Shown piece by piece: positions 1-11,303 of a stretch of 64,000 nt of DNA (position 1 is its first letter; the number at the start of each line of letters is the position of its first letter). The notes beneath the pieces are model-generated. The model was not told the origin of the DNA and made no database searches. It saw only the letters and a list, made by a program, of their open reading frames with translations. Source of the stretch: Delphinus delphis (taxonomy: Eukaryota > Chordata > Mammalia > Artiodactyla > Delphinidae); assembly GCF_949987515.2 (NCBI RefSeq), contig NC_082694.2:64044080-64108079 (forward strand). Reading direction: 5' to 3'. A program made the position numbers and the translations under genes.

Positions 1-232
1 GCAGAGCAACGAAACCCGTGCGCCACAACTACTGAGCCTGCACTCTAGAGCCCGCGAGCCACAGCTACTGAGCCCATGTGCCACAACAACTGAAGCCTGC
101 GCGCCTAGAGCCCATGCTCCGCAACAAGAGAAGCCACTGCAATGAGAGGCCCACGCACCGCAACTAAAGAAAGCCCATGTGCAGCAACAAAGACCCAGTG
201 CGGCCAAAAATTAAATAAATAAACTTATTTCA
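1..232 (+). repeat. tRNA-derived SINE, long CHR-type, 5' end outside window
   Basis: This is the 3' body of a long cetartiodactyl SINE. It shows the repeated 'ccacaactactgagcc' and 'tagagcccatgctccgcaac' segments typical of the long subtype and ends in an A/T-rich tail (attaaataaataaa) near 210-232. The tRNA-like head with A and B boxes is missing because the window begins inside the element. The full copy at 46535-46864 has the same body, which confirms the family. It is a non-coding retroposon that depends on LINE-1 for mobility. Confidence 0.85.
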
Positions 233-246
233 AAAAAAGAATAATA

Positions 247-460
247 GGGCTTCCCTGGTGGCGCATTGGTTGAGAGTCCGCCCGCCGATGCAGGGGACAC
301 GGGTTCGTGCCCCGGTCCGGGAAAATCCCACATGCCGCGGAGCGGCTGGGCCCGTGAGCCATGGCCGCTGAGCCTGCACGTCCGGAGCCTGTGCTCCGCA
401 ACGGGAGAGGCCACAACCGTGAGTGGCCCGCGTACCGCAAAAAAAAAAAAAAAAAAAAAA
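247..460 (+). repeat. tRNA-derived SINE, short CHR-type, full length
   Basis: A complete short-type SINE runs from 'gggcttccctggtggcgca' to a 22-base poly-A tail (439-460). The A-box-like 'tggcgcattgg' and B-box-like 'gggttcgtgcccc' mark the tRNA-derived Pol III promoter. Flanks resemble an imperfect target duplication (aaagaataata before, aaagactaata after). It lies directly behind the older SINE tail at 1-232, so an A-rich tail served as a landing site. Open frames on both strands here are by-products of the SINE. Confidence 0.93.
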
Positions 461-3400
461 GACTAATAATGTACTAATATTACAATGTAACATATTGAAT
501 TAATGCATATGCAGCAATTAGCACTGTGGCTGGCATATGGTAAGTGCTAAATAGATGAGGAGAAAGACCAGGATTGAATCCACAGTGTCTTTGGAGAATA
601 TAAATGAGCCTATGTCCAAATTTCCTGATCTTCAGAGACATGAATATAATTTACAACACCAAGAGCAGGTTTTTAAAATATGTATTGTATGTTCTTGAGG
701 TATATTAAGGTGTGGTTTGGAAACTGGGATCTCTGACAAGAAACATTATGAATCACTTTCTCTGCTAAGAGTATTTTTAAACTCCTTTAAAAGAGGCCTC
801 TAACTTCGCTACATTTCCAGGTTCAAGACATGGCAGAGAATGTCTGCTATGAATTTATACACACTCCGCGCCCCCCGCTTTGTGGTTGCCTGAAAACCCA
901 AACCAAAAATAATGATGAGCGAATAAAAGGTATAATGGGATTTCGGAAGTGTTACTGAAAGTGTTCCTATCCGCACTCACTACCAAACTCTAAACTGGAC
1001 ATTCTCCATTCCATATGAGCAAGAATCCCTGAGACCCAAGAATGCTTCTGTTAAAAATCCCAGTGGCTGCTCAGACATAAATGCGGTAACACATCAGGTC
1101 CTACTGAAACCAGGCCAGGCAGACAATTCTTTAGGTGTTTCAGTAGTCGTGAGGAAATGACAGAACTGACCCATCCACTCCTCTATCCATCACAAGCCCA
1201 CCCCAATGTTTGATGCTCTGAGGTGTCAGGACAGGCAGCTGTTAGCGGGAAGGGTACGATGTCAGGACAGGCAGCTGTTAGAGGGAAGGCTACAAATAGA
1301 ACATGTGTTAGCCAGAGTCTCTGTCCACAACACAATGTGAGGGGTACATGTTATCTGGAGTGATGGAATGGTATGGTAAAGCCGTGTGAAGCAATAAGGG
1401 AGATAAGCCCCAAGAAGATCCAGGGATAGCCAGCCCTCATGGAGACTAGGGTACATTTCAGTAACTGCAAAGATGATGTTGGGAATCCACAGTACTTGTA
1501 GCACCCCATTATATGTTGCCCTGTCCCCAGTGCTTTTCAGAAAAGGCTGATGAACTTCATTCTTATATACAACATTAATGAGATAGAAAGCTTCTCTCTG
1601 GCTGCTTCTGCTGGTGTTTCACTTTTGTTACAGTTGTGTACTGCTTAGCTCTAACTTACAAACACTTTAAGAGAGATTCTGATTCATTTCATCAGTATCA
1701 TTCCTGCTGGGGAAAGAGCGATCCTGAGATGCACCTGCAGCCGTTAAATGGTGATCATTAAAACAAGCGGCGCAGCTGCCTGGTGTGTGGGGTCCCAGAC
1801 ATTGTTAAAGGAGAGTGCTCGATCCCACATAAGAAGCCCAGAGGCCATCAACCAAAAGAAACTATGACTAACACCCTCCCACCTGCTCTATGATGCTCGC
1901 TTGCTTTCAGCAAAGCTTTCCAAATCTGTTTCTAGGATACAAGGATTTTAAAATATCTATGATTTTTTTACAGGAGCCACCACTGCCTACCTAAAATGTT
2001 TTCATTTAGTTAAACTGGTACCTTGAGAGAAACTTGTGAAGCACAGTTAGGGCTACAAGAAAACTTTTTTAATGGATACTTGCTATATGGATACTATAAG
2101 GAGCTCCAAAAAAGTAAATTTTTAAATAATACACATTTATGTATTTGATTGAATATATTTGTGTGTTTATGTGTATATACACATATTTCATTATTTAAAG
2201 TTTGCCTGCCAGAAGAATTACTCACATAGAACCATGTTGCGATTACCTTCTAGGGAAGAAAGGTTTTCCTCCTACTCCTGCCATGTATTAATTTCTACTA
2301 CCTTCGTATGCGAGGAGCAAGGGAGAACAAGGACAGCTGGCTTTCAGCTGAAGTACAATTTCATAAGACGCTAATACTAAGTCAATATTGAAAAATAATG
2401 CACAACTAAAATTGTAGATAATCACAACACAAAAACTTCTTTAAGAAATGTCATACAAAAACACAAAGAAGGTACTGAGGTCTTTACCTCCACAAAGTGG
2501 GCACAGATTCACCACAAGGCCATCATTTTCAATGCTAAGAGGACCTTTCTATAAGGAGACTGACCCACAAGAAGACAAAGCATTCTACTTTAATTCCTTT
2601 TATAACACCTCATAAGCAGAACTTTTGTATCAAAAGTATCATTTCAACTCTAACGATGATTAATTTTCTAGAAGCTATTTTCCCATTTAGAAGAAAAAGC
2701 AAGTCACGCCCTCAGTTTCTGGTAAATAAATCCTGAGGCTGAGTAGGCACCATCTTTTTTCAAATTCAAGTTTTCTCTTACCAGAACGTTGCACTGTAGT
2801 TTCCCTCAGGCAAACTGTGAATTCATGTGTTTTATGTTTCCTTAGAAATATCACAGTTTGGTCACAGAATATTCTGGAGCCACACAGTGTTTCTCAATAT
2901 CTTGAACTCGGTCTCAACACCCAGAAATATCCTTGGATTGGCTTGTTATGAAACCTTGGGCCCTTTGGGTTTAAAGCCTCTTTCTCTGGCACGGAAGGCT
3001 GCCCACTGGGGAATTTAGGTTACATAATGCTCTCACTCTAGGTTTTCCTCCACTGTTTTCACATTGCTGGATAAGCTTCTTGGCAGCGTTTACAATCAGC
3101 CCATGCCTACCACTGCCCAGCTATCTTGAACTGTGCGTGAGTAATCAGGCGATGAGAAGTTCACATCCACATACCTTCCGGGACTGGGATATGACCAAAT
3201 AACCCCTGGATGAAATAAACCACCTGCCCTCGCCCCTCCAACTGAGGCACGGCGGCCACAGCAAGACCACACATGGAACAACTTCTGTAATAGGTAATAC
3301 TCTGTCCTTCAAAGGAACCTGAATTCCTAAGGACATCAAACTCAGCAAAACCTTGGTGTTCACCCACATCCACCAGAAGGCTTTTCTCAAGCAATTTTTA

Positions 3401-3667
3401 TAGCCAGTATGCAGATGCTCTGCTGTCTAGGCTTTTAAGGCCAACAAGGATTTTACCAGAAATTATTGAAGACTGGGTGATTTTCTTCTGGCCATCTTAG
3501 TGCTAAGATCCACATAGCCACATGGCTGGGAAACTGGCTCAATGCTCCTGATTCCCAAACAACACTGTGTGGGGATGACCAAGCAGCTCCAGGAACTTGC
3601 TGATTTTACAAGGGAAAAGGCACAGAGCTTTACTATCAACCCTTCCTCCAGGCAGTATGTTTTCACA
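461..3667. other. Non-coding DNA, no gene recognised
   Basis: AT-rich sequence without a frame that resembles a protein. It holds a 36-bp tandem duplication (listed separately) and short AT-rich tracts such as 2105-2195. I could not assign any part to a repeat family with confidence. It is best read as intronic or intergenic. Confidence 0.6.
1224..1290. repeat. 36-bp tandem duplication
   Basis: The string 'tgtcaggacaggcagctgtt' starts at 1224 and again at 1260, each followed by 'ag.gggaagg'. The two units differ at only a few positions, so the duplication is fairly recent. Confidence 0.9.
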
Positions 3668-3683
3668 CCTAGTATCCTTTTTA

Positions 3684-3897
3684 TTTTATTTTTTTCCTTT
3701 TTTGGGGGGTACACGGGCCTCTCACTGTTGTGGCCTCTCCCGCTGCGGAGCACAGGCTCCGGACGTGCAGGCTCAGTGGCCATGGCTCACGGGCCCAGCC
3801 GCTGTGCGGCATATGGGATCCTCCCGGACCGGGGCACGAACCCGTGTCCCCTGCATCGGCAGGCAGACTCCCAACCACTGCGCCACCAGGGAAGCCC
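3684..3897 (-). repeat. tRNA-derived SINE, short CHR-type, with perfect 16-bp target duplication
   Basis: Minus-strand short CHR SINE: the poly-T tail is at the left and the tRNA-like head (reverse of gggcttccctggtggcgcag) at the right. It is flanked by identical copies of 'cctagtatccttttta' at 3668-3683 and 3898-3913. These mark LINE-1 endonuclease-driven insertion and give exact boundaries. The 185-codon open frame at 3542-4099 simply runs through it. Confidence 0.96.
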
Positions 3898-3913
3898 CCT
3901 AGTATCCTTTTTA

Positions 3914-6435
3914 AATGCTAAATCATTTGTTAGTTTGCATCAGCTTCATGTAAGATCGTTTCTGGCTGGTACAGCTTCCACTGTCACTTCGTACTTGTTG
4001 TATTGGCGTGGAGCCATTCCCTCGAGACACTTACCTGCACATGACAAGCTAAGGGTAGTCTCCGTGCAGGGGAGGATTTCGAGTGCTGAAGAATGTTAAG
4101 CCTACGGAATTCTCCTTCCTCCAAAGTGCCCAGTTTGTCCGTCTGCAAAGCTTTGCCCTAGTGGGGCTCCCAACCAATCAGGAACTAACAGAGAGGGCAT
4201 CTCAGAGAACTGGGATTGCCAGCACACTTGATTTCCCCTTCCCTTTTCTCTCTTCACACGATCTTCCTATCACTCATATCTTAAACTTCAACACCCCAAT
4301 GAGGTGAGGGTGGTTCTCAGGACCAGACTCTTCCTCACCCGCATTTTCCAACTGTTCTTCCTCTGGAGGCATCCATATTGCAAATTCATCCTGCACTTAA
4401 GACTCTCGTTCCAAGTCTTCTCATCTGTACTTATTACATCTACATTTGCCTTCATCTAGTTGCCACTCCATGGTTTCTCCCTTTTGGCAAAGGCCTGGTA
4501 AGTGGAGGATGAATCTGGTCTTCCTTAAAGCCAACTTCCGTCTATGGTGGGTGCTCTGAACTACACCACAGACTCCCTCCCTGTGAAGATTCTGTTACTA
4601 GCACTGTGCCTCTGAGCCTTTAATGAGTATTCCTGGCCACCTACTTGAAATGGCTGGCATAAGCACAACAGCCCAAGCCAAACACTGCCTGCCTATCCTT
4701 TAAACTTCAGATTTGTTTTGCTAAAGCAAAAATCTTGGATGTGTCCTCTAACCTTCTGCAGAACTACTCTCTTCTCTCAGGACAACCAGGAAGATGCAGT
4801 TTTAATGGCAACATCTTCGCTCTATCAGTCTGCAACCACAGAAAATCTGTACTCCAGACACATGAACTTTTCTTCCTGGGGAGATATAACACTTGCCATC
4901 AAACCCTGAGATACTTTCATGTCTTATGCTTCTTGGTGGCAGTGTGAACACAGCCTGAAGGCTAATGCTAGCACATTCAACCACAGTGTCGCTAAAAGAG
5001 GAAGGCTCGTGTGCCCAAAGGGCCCGTGCTCTTCAGAGTATGGGAACATGGACTGCGGTCAGGCCAGAACTGGGCTGCAGGGATTTGGGCAGCAAAGTTG
5101 CTCAATGGACTCTTTGCTTCCCTCTCAGACCTAAGACCTGCTGAGGAGGGCTATTGTATCTTCAAATGGGGGAGCCAGGAATTCCAGTCAGCCCGTGACT
5201 CATGTGGGGGGGGGTGAGGGTGGGAGCAGAAGCTGAGTCGACTGGCCTGTTGCAAGGAATGGGAGGGGTCAGCACAGACCATAGGATCCAGGGCTAAGAT
5301 GTTTCCTGGGGTCCCAGTGCAGGCACGATAAGGTTTTCTTCTGTCAGAAGCGGCCTAATGGGGCTGTGTATGTGCTTCCTGCACCATTATGGGTGTTTAC
5401 CTAAGCAGAAAGCTTATGTTTAACAAGTTAAGTAAAAATTAAAAGTGGGCTTCTCCTAACTTTTTATAACTGAACAGTATCATATTTTCTCAATGCCAAT
5501 AATCAATCACTCTCTCATGTCTCTCAGCACATCAGGAGATAAATTAGCAACTCTTTTAAGAGTCTGACTTGTATCAATTTTAGAAACTTTCTATAGAAAG
5601 GTAGTATATAAAAGATGGTGTCTGCCTTTCCTAAAATTTAAGATTTTGGCTTTGTTGAATCTGAAGTAAGATTTCAATAGACAACTTTAAAATATAATTA
5701 ACCTTTTTAAAAGCTAAGTCCACCTTGAGAGGAAAACCACTGGAATTAGCAATGAGAAATCCAATTATAAAAGTTTACATTTCTAAAAATTTCCAAATAT
5801 TAAACTGAGGTAATAGAAAAAAAAAAGTGGAGCAGGTGAATATTCAAATCAGAGATTCTCCAATTTCTTAGCTCTCGGACTCTTTGCATAATGCCGCAAA
5901 TCAGTAGTCTAGGGAGCTTTTCAGCTACATCCTAAAGCTCTCCTTTATAAGGAACTCCACACTCTACCTTAGGAAGCTCTCCATTATTAACCCTGATGAT
6001 AACAAAATCCTTCCACCATGGACCAAAATAGAAATGTTATTTTCTGGTTTTAATATCATCAAGCACCCCATGGTATTTTCAGCACAACAGCAGATAGTCT
6101 GGAATGGATACTTATTACCCTCAAGCAAGATCTTTTTCTAGTGCATTGTGTTGAAATAATCTCTTTAGGTGTGAGAGAGATATTTGGGTCTGCTCCTGAG
6201 CAGACACTAAGATAATCTGAACTGACTGTTTTTATAAGATTGCCTTTAAATGTTATCATCATGTCATTTCAACTTCCCTCCCTCTAGGTTAAAAACACTA
6301 CTAAACCAACCACAACAGAATTTGGTTTACATAGTCAAATCTTTCCTACAAATTACCGAAGGAGGTACTGGATGAAGCAGATCCCCTCTACCCAACACCA
6401 TTCTTAGCACTTCTGAGAGAACCAGTGCCCTCCAT
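3914..6435. other. Non-coding DNA, no gene recognised
   Basis: No credible coding exon or confidently named repeat. There is a short poly-purine G-run block near 5200-5225 (listed separately). Open frames here are short and lack recognisable domains. Confidence 0.55.
5201..5225 (+). other. Candidate G-quadruplex run
   Basis: A tract of nine or more Gs is followed by 'tgagggtggg', giving at least four G3+ runs with short loops within about 25 bases. This fits the usual intramolecular G-quadruplex pattern. No promoter or exon was recognised beside it. Confidence 0.5.
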
Positions 6436-6439
6436 TCCT

Positions 6440-7012
6440 TGAAATTTTTATAACTACTTTTTTGGAAATAATTTTTAAGTATTTTTGTGTTATTTTTAAC
6501 ATAACAGGGCTTTACCATATTCACACTTTGTGCAACCATGATAACCACTTAATTCCAGAACACTTTCATCAGCCCAAAAGAAACTCCTTACCCATCAATG
6601 GTCACACCCCATTCCTGCTCTCCCCAGCCCCCAGCAACCACTAATCTACTATCTGTCTGCATGGATATTACATATAATTTGCCTGTTCTAGACATTTCAT
6701 ATAAAAATGGAATCATATGTGCTCTGGATTCTTTTGTACCTGGACTCATTCAGTATGCTTTCAAGGTTCATTCACGTTGTGGCATGTATCATATTTCATT
6801 CCTTTTTGTGGCTGAACAGCCAATGGCAAGATATACCACGTTTTGTTTATATCAGTTGATGGGCAGTTTGGTTGTTCTCACTTTTTGGCTATTGTGAATA
6901 ACACTGCTATGAACATTTGTACATACGTTTTTGTGTACACACGTTTTCACTTCTCTTGAGTATATACTTAGGAGTGGAACTGCTGGGTCATAGAGTAACT
7001 CTATGTTTGAGG
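6440..7012 (-). mobile_element. Old LINE-1 (L1M-type) 3' end, antisense
   Basis: Read on the minus strand, the right-hand part is decayed ORF2 C-terminus. 'gtggaactgctgggtcata' and 'ttggctattgtgaataacac' are the antisense of the usual ORF2 end. The left-hand part is L1M 3' UTR ('cccccagcaaccactaat', 'ggaatcatatg'). It is 5' truncated and carries many substitutions. No frame is usable. Confidence 0.8.
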
Positions 7013-7411
7013 AACTCATGGTGATTCATGCAATTCAGTCCAGCCGCATGGCCATTAATGGGTCAACCAGTGAAAATGTTATTTCCATCAGTATCAAAAG
7101 GCTTTCTATAAACAACCAGGAGTAACATCCATTACTCTCCCCAGCGCTGTGTGGCATGTCACACTAACATTAAAGGAAACTAGACTTATCTAACACAACT
7201 GGTTTCCTGGTAGTTCATGCTTTTCTGGCTGCCTCCAAACCAAGTGGAGCTACGTCTGCGAATCATCATGGGGAGGAGGGGGGGTTGCTGGGAACAGCGA
7301 CACTGAAGAACAGTTGCTTACACACAGGGCCTCTAGAGCATCTTTTGGTTTAATTGTCCTGTTTCAGGCACCAGTCAATCAGGTCCAAAATCTATATATT
7401 TTCAGCAGATT

Positions 7412-8430
7412 GATTTTTTTCAATTGAAGCATGGCTGATTTACAATACTGTGTTAGTTTCAGGTATACAACATACTAATTCAGCATTTTTGCAGATTATA
7501 TTCCATTATAGGTTATTACAAGACAATGGGTATAATTCCCCGTGTTATACGTATATCCTTGTTGCTTATGTATTTTACATATAGTAGTTTGTATCTATTA
7601 AACCCATACCCCTAATTTCCCCCCCCTTCTGAGTCTGTTTCGTATATACATTCGTATTATCTTTTAGATTCCACATATAGGTGATATTATACAGCATCTG
7701 TCTTTGCCCAGCGTATTTTACTAAGCATAATATTCTCTAGGTCCATCCACATTGCTGCAAATGGCAGTATTTCATTCTTTTTTATGGCTGAGTAATATTC
7801 CATTGTTTATATACACACACCATATCTTAATCCAAACACCTGTTGATGGGCACTTGGTTTGCTTCCATATCTTGGCTATTGTAAGTAGTGCTGCACTGAA
7901 CACTGGGGCACATGTATTTTTTCAAAGTAGTGTTTTCATTTTTTCCAGATACATACCCAAGAGTGGAACTGCTAGATCATATGGAGGAATTGCTAGATCT
8001 TATGGTTGCTCTATCTTCACTTTTTTGAGGAACCCCCATACTGTTTTCCACAGTGGTTGCACCAATTTATATTCCCATCCTCAGTGTACAAGGGTTCCCT
8101 TTTCTCCACATCCTCTCCGACACTTGTTATTTGTAGACTTTTTGATGATAGCCATTCTGACAGGTGTGAGGTGATACGTCATTGTAGTTTTGATTTGCAT
8201 TTCTCTTATAGAGATGTTAAGCATCTTTTCATGTGTCTGTTAGCCATCTGTATGCCTTCTTTGTAAAAATGTCTATTCAAGTCTTCTGCCCCTTTCTTGA
8301 TTGGGTGGTTGTTGTTTTTTCTTTTTTGATACTGAGTTGTATGAGCTGTTTGTATATTTTAAATATTAACCCCTTGTCAGTCGCATCATTTGCAAATATT
8401 TTCTCCCATTCCATAGGTTGTCTTTTTAGT
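7412..8430 (-). mobile_element. LINE-1 3' end (ORF2 C-terminus plus 3' UTR), antisense
   Basis: The plus strand reads as the reverse of a cetartiodactyl LINE-1 3' region: 'gatttacaatactgtgttag' (3' UTR), then 'ggctgagtaatattccattg' and 'agtggttgcaccaatttata' (antisense ORF2 C-terminus). It is homologous to the sense copy at 20607-21750. A short internal repeat near 7965-8005 ('gctagatcatatggaggaatt' then a similar unit) is a local duplication. The element is 5' truncated and its frame is broken. Confidence 0.88.
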
Positions 8431-8458
8431 AGATTGAGAAACTAAGTCTCTAGATTAC

Positions 8459-8693
8459 CAGTTGGCAAACTACAGCCCATGGGCCAAATCCAGCCAGCTA
8501 CCTGACTTTTTTTTTTTTAAACAACCTACTAGCTAAGAGTTCTTACATTTTTAAGTGTCTACATTTTAAATAGTTATGTACGTACCTATATGTAACATCC
8601 ACAATTTGTATCTTGGCTCCCAATGCCTGAAATATTTATTATCTGGTCCTTTAAGAAAAAATTTGCAGACCCTTGCTCTAGATGATACTCAGG
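8459..8693 (+). mobile_element. Non-autonomous hAT-type DNA transposon relic (MER30/Charlie-like)
   Basis: It begins 'cagttggcaaactacagccc', continues 'atgggccaaatccagcc', and ends with 'atttattatctggtcctttaag' and 'tttgcagacccttg'. The ends are imperfect terminal inverted repeats of the 'caggggtcggcaaact' type. About 235 bp. The same termini recur around the longer element at 56222-58570. The exact MER name is a tentative recollection. Confidence 0.7.
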
Positions 8694-9189
8694 CAAATTA
8701 AACTAGTCTCCAGTCTTAATACCAGAGATTCCCAAACCATCTTTTCCTGACACCTCCATGAAATTCAGAATTCTTTTATCAGTATGATCATAAGCTTTCA
8801 AAAACTCTTCCCATCACATTCTAATTTTGGAGAGCTTCTATAAAATATGATCTATATAAAGCTTCAAGGAAATAGTGGTACCTCTTTAGATTTTTAGAGA
8901 TTAGAAAAATATTACATACTTAGGGATATTTCTAGAGAACAGCTATTAAGCACTGAAACCAAAGGAGCTTTAAAAACAAGATGATACGTCTATTGTTTTG
9001 CAAATAACTTGGAAGCTATCCTTTCTAAAGGGCAAGGAGATGATCTACACAATTTCTCCATTGTTCCCTCATCATCCCAATAAATCACCTCAGACTATTG
9101 CTCTGGGGTCCAGCCTCAAGTCCTGAGCACAATTTTCTCAAAAGATGAAAAGTGGAATGTACATACCTTATGTTAGCTACTCTTTTTGT
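8694..9189. other. Non-coding DNA
   Basis: AT-rich sequence between the DNA transposon relic and the CpG-richer block. Nothing recognisable was seen. Confidence 0.5.
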
Positions 9190-9740
9190 TAAGTGGCCAA
9201 TTCCGGGATGTGGAGGTGTTCCCCAGGAATCAAGCCCATACAGACACAGGCTTCTGAAGCGCCAAACAGTAGTAAGAATTCTCTCTCAGCTCTCCGCACT
9301 ACTCTGGGTGGTGAAAGACAGTCCTTTTCAACCTCACAACTGGCATTCTCTTTCGTTACTTATGGCGCAGGCCATCCGTCAACGTGAGACAGAGCAGGAA
9401 GCTGCTGGAAGGAGTGCGTGCATCCCGCTCTCCCCTTTGAACGGTCTGCCGCCTCACTGAAGAACGTTTTCTCCAGATGCTGCCAGCAGACACTCTGTAA
9501 TATTTAACCCACAAATCATCACATTCCCCACCCTCTGAGCTGGGGCTTGTCCTTGAACCTCCCCCATAGCGAGATAGTAACCAAGCTGGCCACTGATACA
9601 ATAGCTCTTTACAAACTCAGTAAAACCTGCCACACCATGGAACCGATACACTAAAAACATTGCCCTCCTAACATGAAAACATCCACTGTAGGTAAATCTC
9701 GGACGGTAGTGCAGGACGCTGCACACATCTCACAAGGAAT
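9190..9740. other. CpG-richer unassigned block
   Basis: This stretch has clearly more CpG dinucleotides than its flanks, for example around 9205-9300, 9360-9450 and 9640-9725. The density resembles a less-decayed element, such as an LTR, or a regulatory region. No LTR boundary, primer-binding site or exon was found. Open frames on both strands (such as 9454-9726 minus) have no recognisable domain. The identity is unknown. Confidence 0.35.
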
Positions 9741-9979
9741 AAATCCTGGCTAGCTCACTAAGGAAAATATTTTATCAATGTAAACATATCAGCCACACAA
9801 CTGCACAGAAAATTAGAGCAAGTATATCTTGGAAACGGAGGCATCTTGCAGAAACAGCATTACAGGCAAGTCACTTCAGATCCTGCAATGTCCAGGAAAA
9901 CTGCCTTGCCTCTGAAGAAGGAAACCATATTGCTGTCTGGTTGTTTCAGGAACCAGTATGGATTTTTAAAAAATGATTC

Positions 9980-10052
9980 TTGAATTATATCTACTGTGAC
10001 ATGTTAAAGCCATCTACAGAGCGAAGTGTTTCCAAACCATGATACTGTAACT
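9980..10052. repeat. Copy A of a local ~73-bp homologous pair
   Basis: The segment shares 'gttaaagccatcta', 'tttccaaac' and the motif order 'ttgaat..ctactgtgaca..gttaaagccatcta..tttccaaac..cat.atactgtaact' with 11231-11303 in the same orientation. Estimated by eye at about 75% identity. It lies in the intron just downstream (minus strand) of the exon at 10082-10251. Confidence 0.7.
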
Positions 10053-10081
10053 TAGAAAGATGATTGACAGGACATACTCAC

Positions 10082-10251
10082 ACTGAAAAGGTGCTGCCAC
10101 ATGATCGTGTCCAAATCTTAAAGGGAATGAACCTTCAGTAGACTGCTCTCCCGAAATCACCTTCTGAGCTGCAAAGTACTTGGGCTTGAGCACATATTCC
10201 TGGGCCTGGCCATGATGAATCATCACATTCTGTGAGGAAAGGGGTGTCACT
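10082..10251 (-). CDS. Internal coding exon of an unidentified minus-strand gene
   Basis: On the minus strand a strong acceptor (pyrimidine-rich 'tttgtttctttccag') precedes a 170-bp open segment. A good donor ('gtgagtatg') follows it at 10081. The exon is one base plus 56 full codons plus one base, so it enters at the last base of a codon and leaves after the first base of another. The peptide begins VTPLSSQNVMIHHGQAQEYV, contains KVISGEQSTEGSF near the middle and ends near HVAAPFQ. It has no stop, is not low-complexity and matches no repeat family I know. The composition looks like a conserved soluble protein segment. I do not recognise the gene. Flanking repeats suggest large introns on both sides. 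A processed pseudogene is unlikely because both splice sites are present. Confidence 0.72.
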
Positions 10252-11230
10252 CTGGAAAGAAACAAAGTAAGGATAAGGAAATTAATAACGGACTTTTAAA
10301 GTCAACTAAGAAGGAAAGAATAAGAAATCAGTTAAACTTAGAAAGGAGCATAAAAATTTCATGCAAGGCTAATTTTTTCCTTCAAATACTGTAGTCATGA
10401 CATATTAAGAAATAATAACACCTTACCCTTGGAAACCTCCAGCATAAAGGGGACTCTGCCTGTCCAGTCAAGAAGTGTAAGGACATACAGGTCGTCAACA
10501 GACGGAGTCTATCAAAGCACTGAAAGCACAGCTACCATGAGCCCTCATGCAACACACGCAAGTTATATTTAAGACAAAAACATACATGAACAGGTATGTA
10601 TATCAGGAAGGTATTAAACCTCTTTGAGCTTCACTTTCCTATTCTGTATCATGGAATATCTACTGCACAGGGCTAAGAAAAAAATTCTTGTAAAAATCTG
10701 AACACACAAAAACTGAAAAATATTTTATAATCTTTTGAAATATAAATTATGACGATGGGGAAAAACACACTCATAACATTGTAGTTAACAGTTATTTTAA
10801 TATTTTATGCTGTATCTCAATGATTAAAACTGTACTATTTAGGTTAAGTGTTTCATAATTACTAGTCTCTAAGAATAATAAGAATAATAACTTATGACAA
10901 TCTCATAATTTTGTCAATGACACGAGTCAAGACCTCTGAGGACTCCTGAACACGATTACTGTGTTTTCACCCTCCTGGTTGAACCCTTTTCTCTTCTATG
11001 ACAGTTCTGCTGCATGTACTGTATACTTTAAAATAAGCCTTCATCAAGATTTAATCACTCCCTGAGGGACACAATTGAAATCATTCACTAAGCAAGACAA
11101 ACAATGTAGAATATAAAGAAGATACATCCACTAATCCTGGAAAATGCAAACTTGCTATTAAAATTGTTGGAACAGACCATTTTAGCAGCAAACTGAGCCT
11201 CTGGAAGGAAACTTGCCCTCTGCTATAATC
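10252..11230. other. Putative intron, includes a MIR remnant
   Basis: This lies upstream of the minus-strand exon. 10605-10685 reads like a decayed MIR ('tttgagcttcactttcctattctg'). The remainder, including AT-rich 10680-10900, is unassigned. Confidence 0.5.
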
Positions 11231-11303
11231 TTGAATATTATTGACTGTGACACGTTAAAGCCATCTAAACCGAACAATATTTCCAAACTACCATACTATA
11301 ACT
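11231..11303. repeat. Copy B of the local ~73-bp homologous pair
   Basis: Same-orientation relative of 9980-10052, about 1.25 kb away. The similarity stops soon after 11303, and the exon is not part of the duplication. It could be a local duplication or two copies of an unnamed dispersed repeat. Confidence 0.7.

Noticed and set aside
247..460. A- and B-box promoter elements suggesting a tRNA gene
   Set aside because: They belong to the tRNA-derived head of a SINE. The body and poly-A tail show that it is a retroposon, and no cloverleaf with an anticodon arm is intact.
3542..4099. 185-codon open frame on the plus strand, the longest outside LINE-1
   Set aside because: Its central part is the antisense of a CHR SINE (3684-3897). 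The flanking parts have no domain, so it is a SINE by-product.
9454..9726. Possible retroviral or cellular coding segment in the CpG-richer block
   Set aside because: No conserved motif, and frames are open on both strands. Reported only as an unassigned block.
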